From Chryseobacterium sp. FH2 (GTDB lineage: Bacteria; Bacteroidota; Bacteroidia; Flavobacteriales; Weeksellaceae), in assembly GCF_001045455.1 (NCBI RefSeq), contig NZ_LFNE01000011.1:62001-126000 (forward strand): DNA of 64,000 bases. Direction: 5' to 3'. The notes under the pieces are model-generated. The model saw only the letters and a program-made list of their open reading frames with translations. It did not search any database and had not been told where the DNA came from. Each line of letters starts with the position of its first letter. Position 1 is the first letter of the stretch. Positions 45,473 to 54,384 of the stretch are shown in pieces. The translations under genes and the position numbers were made by a program.

Positions 45473-46186
45473 TTATAAAACCACGTGTCCTAGTTTCATT
45501 AATTTGTCGTGATTGAGAATTTTGATATTTCTACCGTCTACTTCGATAAGACTGTCACCTTTAAACTCGGAAATCAAACGAATAGCACTTTCAGTAGCTG
45601 TACCAATAATATTGGCAATTTCTTCTCTTGTCAAAGAAATTTTGATGAAACCTTCAGGATCAACTCCTAATTTCTGTTCCAACAGCAATAAAATTTCTGC
45701 CAATCTTTCTCTTACCGTTTTTTGTGCAAGGAAAGTAATGGTATTGGATGATTCCCCCAATTCGTAAGAAATCTTTTGAAGCATTACGAAAGACAGCTGA
45801 GGATCAATTTCCAAAAGATACATGAATACATCAGCCGGTAAAAAAGTGGCCTCTATGTCTGTCATTGCCTCAGCCTTTGCCTGGAAATTTTCTCCGCAAA
45901 GTAAAGAACGATAGCCGATGATGTCACCTTCTTTGATAAATCTTAAAATCTGATCTTTCCCAAAAGCTCCCGATTTTGACAGCTTAGCAGCACCTTTCTC
46001 CAATACGTATACTCCTTTTGGAGTTTCCCCGTCCTCGAAAATAGTATCATGCTTCTGAAAACTCAGCTTCTTTTTTGCATTAATGTATTTCTCAAAATCA
46101 GTACTGGAAAGTCTTTCCTTAAATGATTTATCATTAAAAACTCTGGCGAACCTCTCTTCAATTGCAATCTGTTGTTCCTGCGACAT
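45473..46186 (-). CDS. Crp/Fnr-family transcription regulator
   Basis: 237 aa. The cyclic-nucleotide-like sensor domain is at about residues 30-145 (SFQKHDTIFEDGETPKGVYV). The C-terminal HTH is at about residues 160-225 (LTREEIANIIGTATESAIRL). Only one Cys is present (SLLCGEN), so no Fnr-type 4Fe-4S cluster can form. It is divergent from ccoI and the cbb3 genes and could control them. The start is set at ATG 46186 because the predicted transcript starts at about 46199; ATG 46198 would then be leaderless but cannot be excluded. Confidence 0.9.
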   Translation of the reverse strand: MSQEQQIAIEERFARVFNDKSFKERLSSTDFEKYINAKKKLSFQKHDTIFEDGETPKGVYVLEKGAAKLSKSGAFGKDQILRFIKEGDIIGYRSLLCGENFQAKAEAMTDIEATFLPADVFMYLLEIDPQLSFVMLQKISYELGESSNTITFLAQKTVRERLAEILLLLEQKLGVDPEGFIKISLTREEIANIIGTATESAIRLISEFKGDSLIEVDGRNIKILNHDKLMKLGHVVL

Positions 46187-46204
46187 TTTATATGACATTT
46201 ATCA

Positions 46205-46235
46205 CAAAAATAGAACTTTTTAACTCGATAAACAA
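46205..46235 (-). promoter_or_regulatory. Promoter of the Crp-family gene
   Basis: On the minus strand, TTG (46235-46233), a 20-bp spacer and TATTTTTG (46212-46205) match the Bacteroidota consensus. Its position bears on the choice of the start codon. Confidence 0.55.
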
Positions 46236-46247
46236 AAAAAATTGTTA

Positions 46248-46255
46248 TAATTTTG
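46248..46255 (+). promoter_or_regulatory. Candidate ccoI promoter (-7 element)
   Basis: TAATTTTG matches TAnnTTTG 20 bp before the GTG start of ccoI. No clear -33 TTG is seen. Confidence 0.35.
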
Positions 46256-46274
46256 TGGTTCAATAATTTATGAG

Positions 46275-48653
46275 GTGAGCGAGAACTGTTTTCATTGTGG
46301 TCAAGATATCGAAAAGGAAAGAATTTTGTTTGATGAAAAGACTTTCTGTTGCAACGGTTGCAAATCTGTTTATGAAATTCTGAATATCAATAACTTAAGT
46401 AACTTTTACGAACTTAATAAAAGAGCCGGAATTCGACCTAATGATGAAAACTCCACCCAGTATGACTATTTAGACACTCCTGAAATTTTCGAAAAAGTAA
46501 CGGATTTTTCAGAAGGAAATACGAGTCTGATCACTTTCAAAATTCCTGTAATCCACTGTTCTTCTTGTATTTGGCTATTAGAAAGTCTTCATACTATAAA
46601 TAACGGAATTAAATATTCCCAGGTTAATTTCACAAGGAAAACCTTACAGGTTTCTTTCAATCACAACGAACTAAAATTAAGCGAATTAGCTAATTTTTTG
46701 ACAAATTTAGGATACAAACCTGTCATTAGCCTTGAAACAGCCGACAAAAATGTCGATCATCTTGATAAATCACTGCTTGTAAAATTTGCCATTGCTGCAT
46801 TTGCTTTCGGGAACGGAATGTTTTTAGCTTTCCCGGAATATATTGGCGGAGAAGATTATTGGATGGATCATTATAAAGGACTTTTCAGGACTTTGATGTG
46901 TATCCTGGCCATTCCCGTCGTATTTTATTCTGCTTCAGACTATTACAAATCCGCATGGTATGGTTTAAAAAATAAAATTGTAAATATTGATGTTCCGATT
47001 GTTTTAGGAATCATTGTTCTTTTCGGGAGAAGTGTTTATGAAATAGTAACGGATTATGGGCCAGGCTATTTTGACACTCTTTGTGGGCTTTTATTTTTCA
47101 TGCTTTTAGGAAAAATTTTCCAGAAAAGGACTTATAACGCTCTTTCATACGATAGAGACTATAAATCATTCTACCCGATTGCCGTAACCAAAGTTGATTT
47201 TGAAGGAAAACAAAATAATATTTTACTTTCCGAGGTGAAAGTAGGAGACAGAATTCTTGTTAGAAATCAGGAAATCATCCCCGTGGATGCTATTTTAATC
47301 AATGGAGAAGGAAATATAGATAACAGCTTTATTACCGGAGAGAGCGAAAGTATCAGCAAACACCCCGGAGACAAAATCTTTGCGGGAGGAAAGCAAATCG
47401 GCTCCTCTCTTGAGCTTGAGGTTATTAAGAATGTCGATCAAAGTTATCTGACTCAGCTTTGGAATAAAGAGGCTTTTAAAAAGCATGAAACAGGGCTCGA
47501 CACACTAACGAATCGCATCAGTAAATATTTCACTTTCATTATTTTAGGTATTGCTTTAATTTCAGGAATTTACTGGTCATTTGTTGATTTAGAGAAAATG
47601 TTCCAGGTAGTTTCCGCGATTTTGATCATCGCCTGCCCTTGTGCGCTTGCGCTGTCCGCTCCCTTCACTTTCGGACACATTATGAGAATTTTAGGGCGAA
47701 ATAAATTTTATGTAAAAGATACTTTAACCATTGAAAAAATAGCAAAACTCAACACTATCGTTTTTGACAAAACAGGAACAATTACCCACAGAAAGAAGTC
47801 AAATATAAAATATGAAGGCTCTGAGATAAATGAATTTGATTTACTGAATATCAAAACTTTATTAAAAAACTCCAATCACCCTCTTTCAAAGTCGCTTTAT
47901 GAATTCATTGAAGTAAATGACGATTATTTTCCTGTAGAAAACTTCCAGGAGATTTCAGGAAAAGGTTATGAAGCAAGCGTAAGAGGGATCGTATACAAAA
48001 TTGGTTCTGCAAGATACAATAATCAAGCGTCCAAAAACCTTGAAACAGCAGTTTACATCAGCAAAAATAATGAGTTTTTAGGAAAATTTATCTTTAAAAA
48101 CGAGTATCGTGAAAATCTTCAAAACTTATTTAAAAAACTTACAAATTATAATGTCTTCATTTTAAGTGGAGACAACTCTTCAGAAGAAAATCAACTGAAA
48201 GAACTTATTCCGAATTATAAAGGGATGGCTTTCAACCAAAACCCGGAAGACAAACTGAATTACATTAAAAATCTTCAGGATCAAAAAATGAAAGTTGCCA
48301 TGCTTGGCGATGGCCTAAATGATGCCGGAGCCCTGAAGCAAAGTAACGTCGGAATTGCAATTGCAGATGACTCCAACAGCTTTACACCTTCATCAGATGT
48401 TATTATGAATGGTGAAAAAGTAGTAACATTAGACAAATACCTGAATGTTTGTAAGGGATCTATCACAATTGTGAAAATGACATTTATAATTAGTTTCTTA
48501 TACAATATCGTTGGTTTAAGCTACGCAGTTACAGGACATATGCATCCTCTTTTTGCAGCATTAATAATGCCCGCAAGTTCTATAACCGTTGTTTCGTTTA
48601 CTACATTTTCCACATGGATTCTTGGAAGAAAACATTTCAAAAAACAGGCTTAA
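46275..48653 (+). CDS. ccoI: Copper-type P1B ATPase, cbb3 assembly (CcoI/FixI)
   Basis: 792-aa heavy-metal ATPase that supplies copper for cbb3 oxidase assembly. It starts with GTG at 46275; the ATG five bases upstream is out of frame. The N-terminal zinc-finger-like motif CFHCGQ plus FCCNGCKSVY is the ATPase-associated metal-binding module of FixI-type pumps. An HMA-type CSSCIW follows at about residue 95. The core has the metal-site CPC in IACPCALALSAP, the phosphorylation motif VFDKTGTITHRK and the hinge MLGDGLNDAGAL. It heads the cco cluster, separated by 110 bp from ccoS. Confidence 0.93.
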   Translation: MSENCFHCGQDIEKERILFDEKTFCCNGCKSVYEILNINNLSNFYELNKRAGIRPNDENSTQYDYLDTPEIFEKVTDFSEGNTSLITFKIPVIHCSSCIWLLESLHTINNGIKYSQVNFTRKTLQVSFNHNELKLSELANFLTNLGYKPVISLETADKNVDHLDKSLLVKFAIAAFAFGNGMFLAFPEYIGGEDYWMDHYKGLFRTLMCILAIPVVFYSASDYYKSAWYGLKNKIVNIDVPIVLGIIVLFGRSVYEIVTDYGPGYFDTLCGLLFFMLLGKIFQKRTYNALSYDRDYKSFYPIAVTKVDFEGKQNNILLSEVKVGDRILVRNQEIIPVDAILINGEGNIDNSFITGESESISKHPGDKIFAGGKQIGSSLELEVIKNVDQSYLTQLWNKEAFKKHETGLDTLTNRISKYFTFIILGIALISGIYWSFVDLEKMFQVVSAILIIACPCALALSAPFTFGHIMRILGRNKFYVKDTLTIEKIAKLNTIVFDKTGTITHRKKSNIKYEGSEINEFDLLNIKTLLKNSNHPLSKSLYEFIEVNDDYFPVENFQEISGKGYEASVRGIVYKIGSARYNNQASKNLETAVYISKNNEFLGKFIFKNEYRENLQNLFKKLTNYNVFILSGDNSSEENQLKELIPNYKGMAFNQNPEDKLNYIKNLQDQKMKVAMLGDGLNDAGALKQSNVGIAIADDSNSFTPSSDVIMNGEKVVTLDKYLNVCKGSITIVKMTFIISFLYNIVGLSYAVTGHMHPLFAALIMPASSITVVSFTTFSTWILGRKHFKKQA

Positions 48654-48701
48654 AAGCCCCTTATTTAGACTGATTTTAAATTAGATGAAAACCGTATTTC
48701 G

Positions 48702-48713
48702 TGATGAATGTCA
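48702..48713. promoter_or_regulatory. Candidate Crp/Fnr-type operator upstream of ccoS
   Basis: TGA-TGAATG-TCA has the TGA-N6-TCA core shared by Crp and Fnr sites, 12 bp before the -7 element of the ccoSNOQP unit. The flanking half-site bases are weak. Confidence 0.35.
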
Positions 48714-48724
48714 TTATTTTTCAC

Positions 48725-48732
48725 TAAATTTG
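48725..48732 (+). promoter_or_regulatory. Candidate promoter of ccoSNOQP (-7 element)
   Basis: TAAATTTG matches the -7 consensus 32 bp before the ccoS ATG. The -33 TTG is missing, which fits a promoter that needs an activator bound at the operator just upstream. Confidence 0.4.
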
Positions 48733-48763
48733 AACCCCGAAAATAGGTTAATTTTGTTGTCTG

Positions 48764-48991
48764 ATGGATATTCTATATTTAATGATCCTTTGCAGCGTTT
48801 CTTTGGCTGCTGTTTTCTTGGTCGTTTTTATAGTCAACGCCAAGAAAGGACAGTTTGAAGATGATGAATCTCCAGCTGTGAGAATTCTCTTTGACTCCGG
48901 TGAAGTGAAGGAAAAGAAGGAAACTGGCAACGAAAAGAAAGACGAAAAAGAAAAAGGAGAAAATAATAAAATTGAAGAAAAAAGTGAATAG
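48764..48991 (+). CDS. ccoS: cbb3 oxidase assembly protein CcoS
   Basis: 75 aa. One N-terminal membrane helix (about residues 3-25) is followed by the CcoS block AKKGQFEDDESPAVRILFDS (about 26-45) and a lysine/glutamate-rich tail. CcoS is needed to insert haem and copper into the catalytic subunit. It lies 5 bp before ccoN and shares its transcript. Confidence 0.9.
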   Translation: MDILYLMILCSVSLAAVFLVVFIVNAKKGQFEDDESPAVRILFDSGEVKEKKETGNEKKDEKEKGENNKIEEKSE

Positions 48992-48996
48992 TTGAT

Positions 48997-51258
48997 ATGG
49001 AAACACAAAAGTTTAGTTATGACAACAGTATTGTTCGGGCATTCCTTTATGCGACCATAGTTTTTGGGATCGTAGGGTTCTTGTTTGGGCTTACCGCAGC
49101 ATTAATGCTTTTCTACCCTGAATTACCGGAGTTTTTGTTCGGGACTGATGATACTACCATCAATAGTTTGGCATCAGGTAATATTCAAGGCTTAATAAAC
49201 ACACATGGTGCATTTGGTTTTGGTAGAATTAGAATGTTGCACACAAGTAGTGTAATCTTTGCTTTCGTATGTAATATCGTATATACCGGTATTTATTACT
49301 CATTACAGAGATTATTAAAAACAAGAATGTACAGCGATACTTTATCATGGCTACATTTCTGGACTTGGCAAATCATGATTGTGGCAGTAGTAATTACATT
49401 CTTTATGGGTATTAATACATCTAAAGAATATGCTGAGCACGAATGGCCGATTGATATTTTGATTGCATTCTCATGGATCATCTTCGGTATCAACATGTTC
49501 CTGACTATTGCTAAGAGAAGGGTAAGACACCTGTATGTTGCCATCTGGTTCTACATCGGAACGTGGATTGCAGTGGCAATGCTACATATTTTTAATAACC
49601 TTGAAGTTCCGTTATCTTTCACAGGCTGGAAATCTTATTCGGCATATGCAGGAGTAAAAGATGCTATCGTTCAATGGTGGTACGGCCACAATGCAGTGGC
49701 ATTCGTATTGACGACTCCTGTTTTAGGTTTGATGTATTATTTCTTACCAAAAGCTGCTGACAGACCGGTTTTCTCTTACAAGCTGTCTATTATTCACTTC
49801 TGGTCATTAATCTTCGTGTATATCTGGGCTGGTCCTCACCACTTACAATATACAGCCCTTCCCGCTTGGGCTCAGGCTGTAGGAACAGGTTTCTCCATCA
49901 TGCTTATTGCTCCATCTTGGGGAGGGATGCTGAATGGCCTTCTTACATTAAGAGGAGCCTGGGATAAGGTAAGAGAAAATCCTATTTTGAAGTTCTTCGT
50001 TGTGGCTGTTACTTGTTATGGTATGGCAACGTTTGAAGGACCGCTTTTAGCTACAAAAAATATCAACAAAATTGGTCACTTTACAGACTGGGTTATCGGT
50101 CACGTACATTTAGGAGCTCTTGGGTGGAATGGTTTCATGGCATTCGGGGTTATCTATTATTTAGTACCAATCTTGTGGAGAACAAAATTATATTCTACAA
50201 AATTAGCCAACTGGCATTTCTGGCTAGGTACATTAGGTATTATTTTCTATGCCGTACCAATGTATATTTCAGGGTTCACTCAGGGATTAATGTGGAAACA
50301 ATTTAACCCGGACGGAACATTATTATGGAAAAACTGGCTGGATACGGTAACTGCTATTATTCCGTACTTTAAAATGAGATTCGTTGGAGGTTTATTCTAC
50401 CTTTCAGGAGCAATTTTAATGGTTATTAACGTGGTAGCTACTGCCAGAAGAGGATCATTCCAAAAAGAAGTTCCTGCAGAAGCACCTGCTTTGGCCAATA
50501 TCGGAAACAAACGTAAAGAAGGGGAAGGAACTCACCTGTGGTTAGAAAGAATGCCAACACTAATGGCTATATTATCTTTACTTACTATCTCAATTGGTAG
50601 TTCTATTGAAATCATTCCTACTCTATCACTTAAGAAAAGCGTACCTACAATTTCAGCAGTGAAGCCTTATTCACCACTGGAACTAGAAGGTAGAGATATT
50701 TATATTCGTGAAGGTTGTAATGCCTGTCACTCTCAGATGGTAAGACCGTTCAGAGATGAGATTGTAAGATTTAACGGGAAAAACGGGCAATATTCCAAAG
50801 CAGGAGAATTCGTGTATGACAGACCATTCTTATGGGGTTCTAAAAGAACAGGACCAGATTTACACAGAGAAGGAGGTAAAAACCCAAGTTCTTGGCACTA
50901 TAAACATATGTATAACCCAAGATCTACATCTGCAGGTTCTATCATGCCTCGTTACCCTTGGTTGATTGCTACTAATCTAGACAGAACTAAAATGGTAGAT
51001 AAAATGAAGTTGATGAAAGGTGCTTTCGATGTACCTTATTCAAAAGCTGAAATTGATTCTGCCAATAAATGGGCAGACAACCAGGCTGCGAAAATTGTAA
51101 AAGATATATTCTCTGAAGCAAATGACCTGAAACAAGCTTATGCTAAGAGACCTCAAGGAGAATTGGAGAAAAAAGAAATTGTAGCTCTTATCTCTTATCT
51201 TCAAAGATTAGGTACAGATATCAAAACAACTGAAATAAAAACAGCAAGTAATAACTAA
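48997..51258 (+). CDS. ccoNO: cbb3 cytochrome c oxidase, fused CcoN-CcoO
   Basis: 753 aa. Residues 1 to about 500 are the 12-helix catalytic subunit CcoN with conserved His blocks (VQWWYGHNAVAFVLTTPVLG, WAGPHHLQYTALP, VIGHVHLGALGWNGFMAFG). After a linker, residues from about 555 form the monohaem CcoO domain, with haem motif CNACHSQMVRPF at about residue 575 and axial Met in GSIMPRYPWL. The fusion is typical of Bacteroidota. It reduces oxygen to water with high affinity and pumps protons across the inner membrane. Confidence 0.95.
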   Translation: METQKFSYDNSIVRAFLYATIVFGIVGFLFGLTAALMLFYPELPEFLFGTDDTTINSLASGNIQGLINTHGAFGFGRIRMLHTSSVIFAFVCNIVYTGIYYSLQRLLKTRMYSDTLSWLHFWTWQIMIVAVVITFFMGINTSKEYAEHEWPIDILIAFSWIIFGINMFLTIAKRRVRHLYVAIWFYIGTWIAVAMLHIFNNLEVPLSFTGWKSYSAYAGVKDAIVQWWYGHNAVAFVLTTPVLGLMYYFLPKAADRPVFSYKLSIIHFWSLIFVYIWAGPHHLQYTALPAWAQAVGTGFSIMLIAPSWGGMLNGLLTLRGAWDKVRENPILKFFVVAVTCYGMATFEGPLLATKNINKIGHFTDWVIGHVHLGALGWNGFMAFGVIYYLVPILWRTKLYSTKLANWHFWLGTLGIIFYAVPMYISGFTQGLMWKQFNPDGTLLWKNWLDTVTAIIPYFKMRFVGGLFYLSGAILMVINVVATARRGSFQKEVPAEAPALANIGNKRKEGEGTHLWLERMPTLMAILSLLTISIGSSIEIIPTLSLKKSVPTISAVKPYSPLELEGRDIYIREGCNACHSQMVRPFRDEIVRFNGKNGQYSKAGEFVYDRPFLWGSKRTGPDLHREGGKNPSSWHYKHMYNPRSTSAGSIMPRYPWLIATNLDRTKMVDKMKLMKGAFDVPYSKAEIDSANKWADNQAAKIVKDIFSEANDLKQAYAKRPQGELEKKEIVALISYLQRLGTDIKTTEIKTASNN

Positions 51259-51276
51259 TAACATTAAAAGGTTCAT

Positions 51277-51474
51277 ATGATTCCTCAGAACTTTAAAGAT
51301 ATATTATCAAATACAGAAAATGCTGGTTTTTACCAGACACTGGCACTGATTTTCTTTATGCTGTTCTTCGTAGCTCTAGTAATATATGTTTTTAGCAGAC
51401 CTAAAAAATATTACAAGGAAGAAGAAGAAGCGCCGCTGGGGGATGATGAAGATGATTTTAATTTAAAAAATTAA
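51277..51474 (+). CDS. ccoQ: CcoQ-like cbb3 oxidase small subunit
   Basis: 65 aa. One membrane helix (about residues 20-39, TLALIFFMLFFVALVIYVFS) is followed by the basic RPKKYYKEEE block and an acidic tail. The size, position between ccoNO and ccoP, and helix-plus-RPK pattern match CcoQ, which stabilises the complex. Confidence 0.83.
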   Translation: MIPQNFKDILSNTENAGFYQTLALIFFMLFFVALVIYVFSRPKKYYKEEEEAPLGDDEDDFNLKN

Positions 51475-51484
51475 ACTATTTATT

Positions 51485-52366
51485 ATGAAACAAAGAACAC
51501 CGGTTGTTGTAAACATTGTAATAATAATTGGACTTTTAATAGTTTTTTATTATTTGTTTGTACAAAGCTACTCGTTTCTAGGCTCACCATATTTCTGGGG
51601 AACTGTAGTGATAGCCTCTATCCTTGCATACATCCACAGTGCCATTGGAGATTTAATTGAGAATAATAAATTCAAAAAATTATCTGCAGAAGAAAAAGCA
51701 GCATATTTGGCAGAAAAGAAAATTCCTTTCTTAAGAAGAATGTATGACAGTGCATTCAAAAAACAATCTGCTACAGAAGAAAAAGATATCCTTATAGACC
51801 ATGGTTTCGATGGAATTATGGAGCTGGATAATCAATTACCAAAATGGTGGATCGGGCTATTTTATTTTGGGACTGCTTTTTGTATTGTATATATCGCAGC
51901 GTTCTCTTTCACAGATTTCGCTCACCCGTTAAGCGAATATGAGCAAGAATATAAGGAGCAGATTGCAAGTATAGAAGAGTACCAAAAAACTCAACCTCCT
52001 GTAACAATTGAGACCGCTAAATATTCAGCAGACAACATTGCAGAAGGTAAGGAATTATTTAAAACCAACTGTGCTTCTTGCCACAAAGAAGACGGGAGTG
52101 GAGGTATCGGACCCAACCTGACTGATAACTACTGGATCAATCAGCCTGAGAAAACATTATTTAAGAATGTATTTCATATGGACTGGAATGGTTCTCCTAC
52201 TAACCCGGCAATGAGACCATTTGGTAAAAACGGAGAGGTTTCCGGAGCTGAGATTGAAAAGATTGCGGCCTATGTATATCATATCAATCAAGAGCAGCCT
52301 CCTGTAACACAAGCTCAGGGCGGAGCTGCTCCTCAGGGAACAGAAGCTCATTGGGAAAAGGAATAA
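51485..52366 (+). CDS. ccoP: cbb3 oxidase subunit CcoP, single-haem form
   Basis: 293 aa. The N-terminal domain has two membrane segments (about residues 8-26 and 36-52) and a further one at about 118-142 (WWIGLFYFGTAFCIVYIAAF). One cytochrome c domain follows with motif NCASCHKEDG at about residues 195-204 and axial Met in PAMRPFGKNGEVSG. Classical CcoP has two haem c sites, and only one CxxCH is present here. The signature FDGIMELDNQLPKWWIGLFY is retained. It passes electrons to CcoO. The C-terminus is Gln/Ala-rich. Confidence 0.93.
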   Translation: MKQRTPVVVNIVIIIGLLIVFYYLFVQSYSFLGSPYFWGTVVIASILAYIHSAIGDLIENNKFKKLSAEEKAAYLAEKKIPFLRRMYDSAFKKQSATEEKDILIDHGFDGIMELDNQLPKWWIGLFYFGTAFCIVYIAAFSFTDFAHPLSEYEQEYKEQIASIEEYQKTQPPVTIETAKYSADNIAEGKELFKTNCASCHKEDGSGGIGPNLTDNYWINQPEKTLFKNVFHMDWNGSPTNPAMRPFGKNGEVSGAEIEKIAAYVYHINQEQPPVTQAQGGAAPQGTEAHWEKE

Positions 52367-52394
52367 TTTAGAAAGAAAAAATAGAAACATATGA

Positions 52395-52452
52395 AAAAAC
52401 ATAATTTGTTATTAGATTAAAAAATAGTAACGAATTATGTTTTTCTTTTTTT
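52395..52452 (+). terminator. Strong terminator between ccoP and ccoG
   Basis: A 20-bp stem is formed by the arms 52395-52414 and 52425-52444 with only GU wobbles, closed by a 10-nt A-rich loop and followed by CTTTTTTT. It can end the ccoSNOQP transcript or act as a stabilising 3' hairpin ahead of ccoG. Confidence 0.8.
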
Positions 52453-52467
52453 AAACACTTTACAAAA

Positions 52468-53922
52468 ATGTCAGAAATAGAAGAAATAGAAGTACGCGGC
52501 GGACAGGGGCAGGTTCTGGACCCTGAGACTTACAGAGATTCTATAGGCACAATGGATCAATCCGGTAAGAGAAAATGGGTGTTTCCAAGAAAACCAAAAG
52601 GGAGGTACACCAATTACAGAAATCTTGTAAGTTATGTATTATTATTTATTTATTTTATAGTACCATTTATCAAGATTAATGGTAATCCTCTTATCTTATT
52701 TAATGTAATTGATAGAGAATTTTACATCTTCGGACAGCCTTTTTATCCCCAAGACTTTTTTATACTTACACTAGGTGCTATCGCATCTTTAATATTTATT
52801 ATCGTTTTTACGATTGCGTTCGGAAGAATTTTCTGCGGATGGATATGTCCTCAGACAATTTTTATGGAATCTATATTTCGTAAAATTGAATATATCATTG
52901 AAGGTGACAGAAACAAGCAGATGAAGCTGGACAGGCAAGAGTGGAATAGCGAAAAAATCTGGAAAAGGAGTCTGAAATGGACTGTTTATATTATCATTTC
53001 ACTGATTATCACCCACTTCATGTTTATGTATATTGTGGGCTATAAGGAAGTATTTAAAATTGTGTCGGAAGGACCGTTTACCCACCCTACCAATTTTATC
53101 GTAATGATTCTTTTAACGGCAGCCTTTTACTTTGTATTTGCATGGTTCAGGGAACAGGTTTGTACATTAGTTTGCCCGTACGGAAGATTGCAGGGAGTTT
53201 TAATCGATAAAGATACCATTAATGTATTTTACGATTTCAAAAGAGGGGAAAACAGGTCAAAATGGAGAAAAGGAGAAGACAGAAAAGCAGCCGGAAAAGG
53301 TGATTGTATCGACTGTCATCAATGTGTCGTTGTATGTCCTACAGGAATCGATATCAGAGACGGGCAACAGCTTGAATGTGTAAACTGCACGGCTTGTATT
53401 GATGCCTGTGATGAAGTAATGGAAAAAGTAGGCCTTCCAAAAGGCCTGATAAGATATGCTTCTGAGAACGAAATCGAGCAACAGACTCAATTTAAGTTTA
53501 CAGGAAGGATGAAAGGATTCTCTATATTCCTGGTTATTTTGGTTGGCTTCTTAGGTTATCTTCTTTATAATCGTGGAGAAATGGAGGCAAAATTCATCAA
53601 ACCTGCCGGAAGCACATTCTTCGTAAGAGACGGCAAAATTACCAACACATACAATTACACCTTCTTAAATAAAACAAACGATAAGAAAATTGTTACGATT
53701 AAGGTAATTTCTCCGTCACATGGTGAAATTATCTACAGCGCATCCAGCAAAATTCCCGTAGAAAGAGATAAAATCACAAAAGGAACTATCAATATCAGTT
53801 TCCCGGAGGACGAAATGAAACTTTCCAAGCAAAATATCACCATCGGGGTTTATGATATGAAAGGGAAACTGATCGACTCTTATCAGACATATTTTGAAGG
53901 ACCATTTAAATTACAATTTTAA
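52468..53922 (+). CDS. ccoG: Cytochrome c oxidase accessory protein CcoG
   Basis: 484-aa inner-membrane iron-sulfur protein, a copper(II) reductase-type assembly factor for cbb3 oxidase. It has five hydrophobic segments. Cys motifs are FCGWICPQTIF (about 129-139) and QVCTLVCPYGRLQG (about 230-243), plus a ferredoxin-like pair CIDCHQCVVVCPTGID and CVNCTACIDACDEVM (about 273-315). The C-terminal periplasmic Ig-like domain (about 375-484) includes KITNTYNYTFLNKTNDKKIV. It is followed by ccoH 9 bp later. Confidence 0.95.
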   Translation: MSEIEEIEVRGGQGQVLDPETYRDSIGTMDQSGKRKWVFPRKPKGRYTNYRNLVSYVLLFIYFIVPFIKINGNPLILFNVIDREFYIFGQPFYPQDFFILTLGAIASLIFIIVFTIAFGRIFCGWICPQTIFMESIFRKIEYIIEGDRNKQMKLDRQEWNSEKIWKRSLKWTVYIIISLIITHFMFMYIVGYKEVFKIVSEGPFTHPTNFIVMILLTAAFYFVFAWFREQVCTLVCPYGRLQGVLIDKDTINVFYDFKRGENRSKWRKGEDRKAAGKGDCIDCHQCVVVCPTGIDIRDGQQLECVNCTACIDACDEVMEKVGLPKGLIRYASENEIEQQTQFKFTGRMKGFSIFLVILVGFLGYLLYNRGEMEAKFIKPAGSTFFVRDGKITNTYNYTFLNKTNDKKIVTIKVISPSHGEIIYSASSKIPVERDKITKGTINISFPEDEMKLSKQNITIGVYDMKGKLIDSYQTYFEGPFKLQF

Positions 53923-53931
53923 TTTTAAGAA

Positions 53932-54384
53932 ATGAAAAACTTTAGTTGGGGACACGGTGTTGTAATTGCATTATTTGCATTCATAGTTTTTATATTATCC
54001 ATGATGTTTCTTTTCCCGAACGGGCAGAAAAATTCGGAAATGGTAACCGATAATTACTATGAAGAAGAATTACAGTATCAGGATGTGATTGATGCTAAAA
54101 AAAGAGCAGATACATTACAGGAAAAACCTGTATACAGCCAAGATATTAACGGGATAAAAATAGTTTTCCCGAAAGATTATAATAATTCTAATACTACGGT
54201 AAAATTTGTTTTAAACAGAACCGATGACCAAAATTTGGATATCAAAAAATCTGAACAGTTGGATGCAAATCAATCTTTTATAATACCTGCAAAGATTCTG
54301 AAAATGGGTAATTACACATTGAGATTGATGTGGACGAAAAACAAAACAGACTACAGAATGGATTATGATGTGATATGGAAATAG
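53932..54384 (+). CDS. ccoH: FixH/CcoH-like assembly protein
   Basis: 150 aa. One N-terminal membrane helix (about residues 7-27, GVVIALFAFIVFILSMMFLF) is followed by a periplasmic domain. The motif VTDNYYEEELQYQDVIDAKK (about 38-57) is the FixH signature. It is needed for maturation of cbb3 oxidase, probably through copper delivery with CcoI. It overlaps the next gene by 10 bp. Confidence 0.9.
   Translation: MKNFSWGHGVVIALFAFIVFILSMMFLFPNGQKNSEMVTDNYYEEELQYQDVIDAKKRADTLQEKPVYSQDINGIKIVFPKDYNNSNTTVKFVLNRTDDQNLDIKKSEQLDANQSFIIPAKILKMGNYTLRLMWTKNKTDYRMDYDVIWK

Noticed and set aside
52391..52420. ATG-started 9-codon frame in the ccoP-ccoG gap
   Set aside because: It lies within the left arm of the 20-bp terminator stem and is explained by that.
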